Source of the DNA: Micrococcaceae bacterium
Lineage (GTDB): Bacteria; Actinomycetota; Actinomycetes; Actinomycetales; Micrococcaceae
DNA: 5,182 bases
Assembly (NCBI GenBank): GCA_003486025.1
Contig: DNHA01000193.1
Location: 1 to 5,182, forward strand
Reading direction: 5' to 3'
The notes below the pieces were generated by a model. The model saw only the letters and a list, made by a program, of their open reading frames with translations. It had not been told where the DNA came from and made no database searches. This document shows, in pieces, positions 1 to 5,182 of the stretch. The position numbers were made by a program, and so were the translations under genes. Positions within the stretch are counted from its first letter, which is position 1; each line of letters starts with the position of its first letter.

Positions 1-697
1 GGGTATGTTCAGCTAAGTTAGCGGTGCGCGAATGGCAGATGGTGACCGGGTCACCTAGCTGGCGGGAGATGTGAACGGTGCGGGCCACCTCTTCACACAT
101 CACCGCCGCCTTGACTGCGGAGCGTGCGTCCTTGCCAATGGTGAAGGGACCATGGTTTTGCATGAGCACCGCCGGGCTGCGCGACTCGCGCAGTGTCTGG
201 ACGATGCCGCGGCCGATGGAGTCATCACCAATGATGGCGAATGGCCCCACCGGAATGGGTCCGCCGAATTCATCTGCCATCATGGTCAGCACACAAGGAA
301 TCTCTTCGCCGCGGGCAGCCCATGCGGTCGCGTAGGTCGAGTGGGTGTGCACCACGCCGCCAACATGCGCCAGGTGCTGATAGGTGTAGGCGTGCGCGGC
401 AGTATCCGAGGAGGCAGCGCGGGTTCCGTCGATGAGCTCCCCATCCAACGTGCAGACCACCATGGATTCGGCAGTCAATTCCTCATAGGCAACGCCGGAA
501 GGCTTGATGACGAATACATCCGCGCTGCCGTCGGCAACCTCGGGGTTCCGTACGCGTTGCGAGACGTTTCCGGCGGTCCACACCACCAGCTCATAACGCG
601 GCAACTGCGCGTGCAGTTGCGCGACGAGTTCGCGTGTTTGCGCAATTTCTTGGCGCATTGCTTCTGGGTATTGGGCTAATCCTTGAGCATCGCTCAT
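1..697 (-). CDS. araD: L-ribulose-5-phosphate 4-epimerase AraD (3' end cut by window edge)
   Basis: Cytosolic zinc enzyme of the class II aldolase/epimerase family that converts L-ribulose-5-phosphate to D-xylulose-5-phosphate, the last step of L-arabinose breakdown. I translated 232 residues from the ATG at 697-695. Visible family motifs are GNVS (43-46), the phosphate-binding IKPSG (64-68) and SSD (96-98), zinc ligands in HTHS (H117, H119) and NHGPF (H182), and an acidic residue in MADEF (D142) matching the catalytic Asp120 of E. coli AraD. The family is about 231 residues long. This protein has a longer N-terminus and a shorter loop before NHGPF than E. coli AraD, and no stop is reached, so only the last residues, including the catalytic Tyr near the C-terminus, should be missing. 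It lies 33 bp after the kinase gene, as in an operon. Related enzymes UlaF/SgbE act in ascorbate catabolism, but a ribulokinase-like neighbour and no other ascorbate gene favour AraD. Confidence 0.95.
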   Translation of the reverse strand, partial: MSDAQGLAQYPEAMRQEIAQTRELVAQLHAQLPRYELVVWTAGNVSQRVRNPEVADGSADVFVIKPSGVAYEELTAESMVVCTLDGELIDGTRAASSDTAAHAYTYQHLAHVGGVVHTHSTYATAWAARGEEIPCVLTMMADEFGGPIPVGPFAIIGDDSIGRGIVQTLRESRSPAVLMQNHGPFTIGKDARSAVKAAVMCEEVARTVHISRQLGDPVTICHSRTANLAEHT

Positions 698-704
698 CTG
701 GGAA

Positions 705-710
705 CTCCTT
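705..710 (-). promoter_or_regulatory. Ribosome binding site of araD
   Basis: AAGGAG on the minus strand sits 7 nt before the ATG at 697. It selects this start over the in-frame ATG at codon 14 and lies in the 33-bp gap after the kinase stop codon. This gap contains no hairpin, which fits co-transcription. Confidence 0.8.
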
Positions 711-730
711 GGTGCCGAGGTGGAAATGTT

Positions 731-2344
731 TTAGATTGCTTTAATCGCGGCATGTTCGATGGCCAGCCCCGCCCGGTATCTGTTCAGGTAGTCTGCGTAA
801 CCGGCTACGTCCTGCGGCAGAGGTGTTACCTCGTCCAGCTGCGCGTCCGCGAAAACCTGCGAATTAAGGTATTCGGCGAGGCTCACCGTCGGGTGAGTGC
901 CGGCATAGTGGCGATATGCGGCCAGCACGGCAATCCCCCAGGGTCCACCGTGCTGTGCCGTGCTTCCTACGGAAACCGGCAGATTAAGTGCCGCGGCGAG
1001 GAGCCGTTGGGCGGCTTGAGCAGTGCGGAAAATGCCACCGTGGGCGAACATTTTCTGAACTTTGACACCCTCTGAGCCAAGGATCTCCATCCCCACGCTC
1101 AAGGTCGCAAACATCGAATACACCTGCGTCCGCATGAAGTTTGCAAGATTCAGAGTTGAGTCGGGGGTACGCACTACCAGTGGCCGCCCCTCGGCTAACC
1201 CGGTGACTGGTTCACCGGAAAGGTAGTTGTAGGCAACGAGCCCTCCCCCGTCCGCGGCACCGTCCAGTGCCGAGGTCAAAAGCGCCTGGTACACCTCATC
1301 GGCGGAGGCCTGCTGGCCCAGCGCGGACGCAAATTGCCCGAACACCGAGGCCCAGCTCGCCAGTTCGCTGGCCCCGTTGTTGCAGTGCACCATGGCTACC
1401 GGGTCCCCGGTGGGGGTGGTCACGATGTCAATTTCGGGGTGGACTTCGCGCAGCGCAGCGTCGAGGACCACCATTGCGAAGATTGACGTTCCGACCGAGA
1501 CGTTTGCGGTGCGTGGGGCGACGGAGTTGGTTGCCACCATTCCGGTTCCGGCGTCTCCTTCCGGTGGGCAGCACGGCGCTCCGGGTTGCAGCTGCCCGCT
1601 TGGGTCAAGCAGCAGTGCCCCCTGAGCAGTCAGGCTTCCGGCGTCGGCTCCGGCAGGCAGCACTTCTGGTAGCAGATCGGCGAGTGGGCAGCCGGCACCT
1701 AAGCCCTGTGCTAGCGAATCAAAGGTTGCTAAGAATTTGGTGTCATAACCGAGAACGGAACTATCCAGCGGGAACATGCCCGAGGCATCTGCGGCACCCA
1801 GTACCCGGCGCCCAGTGAGCTGCTGATGAACAAAACCAGCCAAGGTATTGAGGCTGGCTACTTGGGCGGCATGTTCCTCATGGTCCAACAGCGCCTGGTA
1901 GTAGTGGGCTACCGACCAGCGCTGAGGGACGTTGAATTCAAAAGCCTTGCTCAGTTCTTCGGCGGCCCGTTCGGTGGAGGTGTTCCGCCAGGTCCTGAAT
2001 GGGACAAGCAACTGATCTGCATCATCAAAGGCAAGATAGCCGTGCATCATGGCCGAAATGCCGATGGCGGCAAAGTTGCTGGGGCGCACCGAATATTGCC
2101 GTTCGCATTCGCTGGCCAGATCGGCGAAGCACTCCTGCAAACCGGACACGATAGCTTCGCGTGAATAGGTCCAGCGGCGGTCCACAAACTGGTTTTCCCA
2201 CGCATGCTGGCCGCTGGCCAGTTGTTCGTGGTTGGGTCCGATGAGGCTCGCCTTGATATTCGTCGAGCCGAACTCGATGCCGAGCACCGCACGTCCCGAA
2301 CCGATCACCTCGGGCGCGGGCAGACCTATGTGGTGACCAGTCAT
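731..2344 (-). CDS. araB: FGGY-family pentulose kinase, probable L-ribulokinase (xylulokinase-like type)
   Basis: Cytosolic ATP-dependent sugar kinase, predicted to phosphorylate L-ribulose to L-ribulose-5-phosphate for AraD. I start it at the ATG at 2344 (537 residues) because GGAG lies 5 nt upstream. The in-frame GTG at 2362 would add six residues but has no ribosome binding site. Visible are the N-terminal ATPase-fold phosphate motif GIEFGSTNIKA (22-32), the substrate-side stretch SAMMHGY (97-103), FRTWRNT (116-122), the segment PPEGDAGTGM (260-269) whose D264 I take as the FGGY catalytic base, the second phosphate motif SVGTS (283-287), and the adenosine-site AHGGIF (434-439). FGGY kinases usually have about 480-570 residues, so it looks complete. 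The sequence does not read like classical E. coli AraB; from memory it is closer to xylulokinase-like proteins of Firmicutes, one group of which (AraK of Clostridium acetobutylicum) was shown to be a ribulokinase. The adjacent araD makes ribulokinase the best call; D-xylulokinase is the main alternative. Confidence 0.8.
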   Translation of the reverse strand: MTGHHIGLPAPEVIGSGRAVLGIEFGSTNIKASLIGPNHEQLASGQHAWENQFVDRRWTYSREAIVSGLQECFADLASECERQYSVRPSNFAAIGISAMMHGYLAFDDADQLLVPFRTWRNTSTERAAEELSKAFEFNVPQRWSVAHYYQALLDHEEHAAQVASLNTLAGFVHQQLTGRRVLGAADASGMFPLDSSVLGYDTKFLATFDSLAQGLGAGCPLADLLPEVLPAGADAGSLTAQGALLLDPSGQLQPGAPCCPPEGDAGTGMVATNSVAPRTANVSVGTSIFAMVVLDAALREVHPEIDIVTTPTGDPVAMVHCNNGASELASWASVFGQFASALGQQASADEVYQALLTSALDGAADGGGLVAYNYLSGEPVTGLAEGRPLVVRTPDSTLNLANFMRTQVYSMFATLSVGMEILGSEGVKVQKMFAHGGIFRTAQAAQRLLAAALNLPVSVGSTAQHGGPWGIAVLAAYRHYAGTHPTVSLAEYLNSQVFADAQLDEVTPLPQDVAGYADYLNRYRAGLAIEHAAIKAI

Positions 2345-2349
2345 CGCTT

Positions 2350-2353
2350 CTCC
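2350..2353 (-). promoter_or_regulatory. Ribosome binding site that fixes the kinase start
   Basis: GGAG on the minus strand is 5 nt before the ATG at 2344-2342. No comparable site precedes the GTG at 2362, so the shorter protein is the more likely product. Confidence 0.7.
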
Positions 2354-2390
2354 GTCCTGCACCCAGATGCGGGTGACGCTTTATGTCTTC

Positions 2391-2439
2391 GCGTTCCGCT
2401 GCGCGTGAGGTCGTAGAGTCCTAGGGCTAAGCGGAACGC
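2391..2439 (-). repeat. 10-bp perfect inverted repeat in the leader of the kinase mRNA
   Basis: On the plus strand GCGTTCCGCT (2391-2400) and AGCGGAACGC (2430-2439) are exact reverse complements separated by 29 bp. In the predicted transcript they could form a stem with a 29-nt loop, ending 46 nt before the start codon. Each arm is also close to a palindrome by itself (GCG-N3-CGC), so they could instead be paired protein-binding sites near the operator. No T-run follows, so a simple terminator is unlikely. The function is unknown. Confidence 0.5.
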
Positions 2440-2446
2440 TCACATA

Positions 2447-2476
2447 ATGTTAGCGCTAACAAAATGCGATGCGCAA
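2447..2476 (-). promoter_or_regulatory. Candidate promoter of the araB-araD operon
   Basis: On the minus strand a weak -35 box TTGCGC (2476-2471) is separated by 18 bp from a -10 box TAACAT (2452-2447). Transcription would begin near 2440, giving a leader of roughly 95 nt. Both boxes depart from consensus. The main support is the position between the regulator gene and the kinase gene, and the overlap with a repressor-type palindrome. Confidence 0.4.
2448..2461. promoter_or_regulatory. LacI-family operator palindrome
   Basis: TGTTAGCGCTAACA is a perfect 14-bp palindrome with the central CG step typical of LacI-family operators. It lies between the LacI-type gene and the kinase gene and overlaps the presumed -10 box, where a bound repressor would block RNA polymerase. 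The expected ligand, by context, is the regulator encoded immediately upstream. I found no second copy in the window. Confidence 0.8.
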
Positions 2477-2515
2477 CACATGGAGAAGTTTGAGTTACTT
2501 ACGTTGGCACAGAGC

Positions 2516-3592
2516 TCAGCTCCGCGCAGGCGGCGCAGTGCTTGCTCGCACAATCATTGTTGGTGCGATCATCCGTGGACCCGAGCACGCCGGATCATCA
2601 TTGAGCAACTCGGCGAGCGCTGCACGTCCCACGTCGCCAAAGGGCTGGCGCACCGTGGTCAGCTTCGGAATATAGAACTCGGCAATCTGTAGATCATCGA
2701 AGCCCACTACCGAGACGTCTTCGGGAACCGAAACCCCCGCTTCCCAAAAGGCCCGCAATAACCCGATGGCCAGATAATCATTGGAGGCAAAAACCGCAGT
2801 AATCTCTCCGGCCTTCACCCGCGGCGCAAGACTGACCCCCGCGTCGTAACCGCTCGGGGCCAGCCAGGACTCGGCGGGAAATTCGACCGCGTCATAGCCC
2901 GCGGACGCCATGGTCTCAGCCCATCCAACCTTGCGCTCGGTCGCGTCGAACCACCCGGTAGGTCCCGAAACGTGCACGATTTTTTGGTGTCCTAGCGAAA
3001 TTAAGTGCTCGGTGGCCTGCCGCGCCCCATCGCGTTGATCAACAAACACGTAGTGCACCGGATCATTCTCCGGAACGTTCGTACGGGCGGCCACCACGAC
3101 CACTGGCACCTTCAGCTTCAGTTCATCGATGGCCTCGGTGACCTGATCATGCGGGGCGACTACCACCACGCCGTCCACACTCTGGTCGGTGAGATGGTTC
3201 AGCGCGGTGACCGCGGCACCAATGTCATAACTGTCCATGGAGGTCACCGTGACAAAATACCCTTGGGCTCGTGCCGCCGCTTCCACCGCAAGCACGGTGG
3301 ACTGCGGCCCAAAAAACTCGCTGCCAATGGTCAAGATACCGATGGTGCGCGTTTGCGCCGTAGCCAGGGCACGGGCGGCGAGGTTCCTGCGGTATCCGAG
3401 CTCTTTAATTGCTTCCAATACCCGTACCCGGGTGCCTTCGCGGACGTTCGGATGATCATTCAGAACCCGGGACACAGTTTGGTGGGAGACCCCGGCGACT
3501 GCTGCCACGTCCGCCATCGATGGCGGCCGGCTGGAAGAGCTCTCGGCGTCAGTCTGGTAAGTATTCACATTCGTCATTATTGCAAACCCCAC
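2516..3592 (-). CDS. LacI-family transcriptional repressor, probable regulator of the arabinose operon (AraR-like)
   Basis: DNA-binding repressor of 358 residues, predicted to be released from DNA by a sugar ligand. After a polar N-terminal extension of about 25 residues comes the LacI helix-turn-helix: MADVAAVAGVSHQTVSRVLN (26-45), with recognition-helix start HQTVSRVL, then KELGYRRN and the hinge helix LAARALAT (71-78). The periplasmic-binding-protein-like ligand domain follows (from about 83), with SGPTGWFDATERKVGW (209-224), FASNDYLAIG (268-277) and GFDD...LTTVRQP (297-317) as family landmarks. The length is slightly above the usual 330-350 because of the N-terminal tail. The chosen GTG start has GGAGG 5 nt upstream; an in-frame ATG at 3577 would drop five residues. 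It lies 171 bp upstream of the kinase gene on the same strand, with a perfect LacI-type palindrome between them. The ligand (L-arabinose or a phosphorylated intermediate) is inferred from context only. Confidence 0.9.
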   Translation of the reverse strand: MGFAIMTNVNTYQTDAESSSSRPPSMADVAAVAGVSHQTVSRVLNDHPNVREGTRVRVLEAIKELGYRRNLAARALATAQTRTIGILTIGSEFFGPQSTVLAVEAAARAQGYFVTVTSMDSYDIGAAVTALNHLTDQSVDGVVVVAPHDQVTEAIDELKLKVPVVVVAARTNVPENDPVHYVFVDQRDGARQATEHLISLGHQKIVHVSGPTGWFDATERKVGWAETMASAGYDAVEFPAESWLAPSGYDAGVSLAPRVKAGEITAVFASNDYLAIGLLRAFWEAGVSVPEDVSVVGFDDLQIAEFYIPKLTTVRQPFGDVGRAALAELLNDDPACSGPRMIAPTMIVRASTAPPARS

Positions 3593-3597
3593 GAGCC

Positions 3598-3602
3598 CCT
3601 CC
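3598..3602 (-). promoter_or_regulatory. Ribosome binding site of the LacI-type regulator
   Basis: GGAGG on the minus strand is 5 nt before the GTG at 3592-3590. The alternative ATG at 3577 has only a GGGG run 9 nt upstream, so the GTG is preferred. Confidence 0.65.
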
Positions 3603-3603
3603 G

Positions 3604-3632
3604 ACTATAAATTCCCATATTGCTCACATATA
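3604..3632 (-). promoter_or_regulatory. Candidate promoter region of the regulator gene
   Basis: Two -10-like boxes are visible on the minus strand: TATATG (3632-3627), with a poor -35 TGTCCA (3654-3649) 16 bp further up, and TATAGT (3609-3604), the better match to consensus but without a recognisable -35. The first would give a leader of about 25 nt containing the ribosome binding site. The second would start transcription almost at the GTG, making a nearly leaderless mRNA. The palindrome found before the kinase gene is absent here, so autoregulation through that site is not indicated. Confidence 0.3.
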
Positions 3633-3656
3633 GGGTTTTCCCTGTCTCTGGACACA

Positions 3657-3694
3657 GCAAGGTGCCCGCAGATATTCAGCTGCGGGCACCTTGC
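3657..3694 (-). terminator. Probable terminator hairpin after the permease gene
   Basis: The arms 3657-3671 and 3680-3694 are perfect reverse complements (15 bp, core GGTGCCCGCAG) with an 8-nt loop. The hairpin lies 55 bp past the permease stop codon and 62 bp before the regulator start. Neither strand has a proper T-tract straight after the stem, which is tolerated for many actinobacterial terminators. Its position suggests that it separates permease transcription from the arabinose locus. Confidence 0.65.
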
Positions 3695-3748
3695 CGATAT
3701 TGGTATTTTCAGCCTTGTTCATCAGGCTTGCAGGTAGGATTTCCGCCG

Positions 3749-5182
3749 TCAGTGCTCCGGTGTTTGGGCGACTTTGGGTACAGGCATCTGTATGGCTCCA
3801 GTCTGGATCTGCTCAAATTCTTCGGGAGTCACCACGGGAATTTCATAGCCTTCCTTATCGATGAGCTTGCCGCCTTCGAAGTGATCACCCTCGATCAGTC
3901 CGCAGATCTCTTCGCGCTTCACCAGACGCGGAGGGGCGGCGGAGAAGACCGAGGAGTTTTTGGTATTTCCGAACTTGAATTCGTTGAACAGCAAGTTCAG
4001 CAACACCGCCATGATGGCCGCCGAGGAGATCCCCGAGTGGAAGATCGTTTCAAACCAGGTTGGGAAATTTGCATAGAAGTCAGGCTTGACGATGGGAATG
4101 CAACCGAAGGAGATGGACGCGGCCACAATCACCAGGTTCATTCCGTCATATTTGATCTTCGACAGCGTGCGGATTCCCGAGGCCGCCACGGTTCCGAACA
4201 AGACGATGCCAGCACCACCAAGTACTGGCGTGGGGATCGCCGCGACTACCCGTCCCAGGATTGGAAGCAGTCCAAGTACCACCAGGATTCCGCCACCGGC
4301 AGCCACAACAAAGCGGCTGGTGATCCCGGTGATTGCTACCAGCCCCACGTTCTGCGCAAAGGCAGACTGGGTGAAGGTATTAAAGATCGGGGCTACCGCC
4401 GAAGATGCCATATCTGCACGCAGTCCGTCGGCGATACGTTTGGAATCCACGCGCGAACCGGCGATTTCACCGACCGCAAGAATGTCGGCGGTCGTCTCCG
4501 TCAAGATGACCAAGACAACGATGGTCATCGAGATGATTCCGCCGAGTTCAAAGACCGGCATTCCGAAAGCCAGCGGCTGCGGGAAGGCGAACACCGCACC
4601 GGTCCCGACATCGGAGAAGTCGGCCATGCCAAGCAACGCGGCACCGACGGTGCCTAAAACGATCGCGATCAAGATAGACATTCGCGAGATGGCTGCGTTA
4701 CCGACCTTGGACAACAGCAAGACAAGCAGCAAAGTACCGGCCGCTAAACCAATATTTGCCAATGATCCGTAGTCCTCGGCTTTAGCGTCCCCGCCCATTG
4801 CCCAGTTTGCGGCTACCGGGGTTAACGATATGCCAATCATGGTGATCACCACGCCGGTGACCACCGGCGGGAAGTACCTGATGACCCGAGCGAAGAACGG
4901 GGCAATGAGGAAGCCGATGAGCGCCGCAACCAGCACCGCGCCGAAGACTGCCGGCATTCCGCCACCGCCATTGACAATGGCTACCATGGTTGCCACGGAG
5001 GCGAAGGAGGTGCCCTGAACCAGCGGCAGTTGGGCACCGAAGAAAGGAATGCCGATAGTCTGCAGGATGGTTGCAAGCCCGCCAATGAATAGGCAGCTGG
5101 CTACCAGGAGCCCTACTTCTTCACTGCTCAGACCGGCCGCTCCACCGATGATCAGAGGTGGGGCGATAATGCCGCCATACAT
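3749..5182 (-). CDS. NCS2-family nucleobase permease (xanthine/uracil/urate type), 5' end beyond window
   Basis: Polytopic inner-membrane symporter that takes up a purine or pyrimidine base with protons or sodium. The 477 visible residues begin in the first membrane helix; family members usually have Q-H-x-L-x-M-Y before APPLIIG, so the ATG at the very edge is probably internal and a few dozen residues are missing. Diagnostic NCS2 features are LVQGTSF (54-60), FPPVVTGVVITMIGISL (104-120), TETTADILAVGE (228-239) with the conserved E229, ADGLRAD (251-257), and the signature FAQNVGLVAITGITSR (275-290) with Q277-N278. Alternating hydrophobic stretches run to about residue 400. A hydrophilic, presumably cytoplasmic tail of about 75 residues (403-477) follows, longer than in many bacterial members. 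QNVG with an acidic TET motif resembles xanthine/urate transporters more than uracil ones, but the exact substrate cannot be read. It is followed by a hairpin, so it is likely a transcription unit separate from the arabinose genes. Confidence 0.92.
   Translation of the reverse strand: MYGGIIAPPLIIGGAAGLSSEEVGLLVASCLFIGGLATILQTIGIPFFGAQLPLVQGTSFASVATMVAIVNGGGGMPAVFGAVLVAALIGFLIAPFFARVIRYFPPVVTGVVITMIGISLTPVAANWAMGGDAKAEDYGSLANIGLAAGTLLLVLLLSKVGNAAISRMSILIAIVLGTVGAALLGMADFSDVGTGAVFAFPQPLAFGMPVFELGGIISMTIVVLVILTETTADILAVGEIAGSRVDSKRIADGLRADMASSAVAPIFNTFTQSAFAQNVGLVAITGITSRFVVAAGGGILVVLGLLPILGRVVAAIPTPVLGGAGIVLFGTVAASGIRTLSKIKYDGMNLVIVAASISFGCIPIVKPDFYANFPTWFETIFHSGISSAAIMAVLLNLLFNEFKFGNTKNSSVFSAAPPRLVKREEICGLIEGDHFEGGKLIDKEGYEIPVVTPEEFEQIQTGAIQMPVPKVAQTPEH

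Noticed and set aside
71..679. 202-residue plus-strand open frame opposite araD
   Set aside because: The minus strand encodes an AraD with all its metal-binding motifs. The plus-strand translation has no recognisable domain and no convincing ribosome binding site.
2362..2515. Possible small gene or riboswitch in the gap between regulator and kinase
   Set aside because: The gap is only 171 bp, has no small frame with a ribosome binding site, and shows no riboswitch consensus I recognise. The operator, promoter and inverted repeat account for its visible structure.
3005..3610. 201-residue plus-strand open frame opposite the LacI-type gene
   Set aside because: Shadow of a full-length LacI-family gene; its translation shows no family motif and it runs over the regulator's ribosome binding site.
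3615..3634. Possible operator dyad in the regulator promoter (CCATAT...TATAGG)
   Set aside because: The arms are not reverse complements when written out, and the central LacI-type CG step is missing.
3710..3729. Small inverted repeat AGCCT/AGGCT just after the permease stop codon
   Set aside because: Only 5 bp of stem with an 8-nt loop and no T-run on the minus strand; expected by chance and much weaker than the hairpin at 3657-3694.
3620..4657. 345-residue plus-strand open frame opposite the permease gene
   Set aside because: It lies antisense to a gene with clear NCS2 motifs, its translation is rich in R, H, D and G with no recognisable fold, and it starts upstream of and runs across the terminator hairpin. 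Long antisense frames are expected in GC-rich DNA.

Overview
The window looks like the chromosome of a moderately high-GC actinobacterium. An Arthrobacter/Glutamicibacter-type member of the Micrococcaceae is my best guess, based on codon choice, GTG starts, strong Shine-Dalgarno sites and the protein sequences; this is inference, not a database result. All four genes lie on the minus strand, so transcription runs from right to left. No mobile element, CRISPR array, tRNA or rRNA is visible.

Layout in the direction of transcription: (1) 5182-3749 is most of an NCS2-family nucleobase (xanthine/uracil/urate-type) permease, missing its first few dozen residues at the right edge. (2) 3748-3593 is an intergenic region with a 15-bp perfect hairpin, probably a terminator, followed by the start region of the regulator gene. 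(3) 3592-2516 is a full-length LacI-family repressor. (4) 2515-2345 is an intergenic region with a perfect 14-bp palindrome (TGTTAGCGCTAACA) over the presumed -10 region of the next gene, followed by a leader with a 10-bp inverted repeat. (5) 2344-731 is an FGGY sugar kinase, most likely a ribulokinase of the type often annotated as xylulokinase-like. (6) 697-1 is L-ribulose-5-phosphate 4-epimerase (AraD), cut by the left edge just before its C-terminus.

The kinase and epimerase, 33 bp apart, form an L-arabinose catabolic operon: L-ribulose is phosphorylated to L-ribulose-5-phosphate, which is epimerised to D-xylulose-5-phosphate and enters the pentose phosphate pathway. L-arabinose isomerase (araA) is not in the window and would be expected just beyond the left edge. 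The LacI-type protein is the obvious candidate repressor of this operon, acting at the palindrome; an arabinose-responsive LacI-type AraR is known in Corynebacterium. The permease seems to be a separate transcription unit.

I see no clearly new biological system. The points most worth a second look are the operator architecture with its leader inverted repeat, and the kinase, which probably represents a non-classical ribulokinase.
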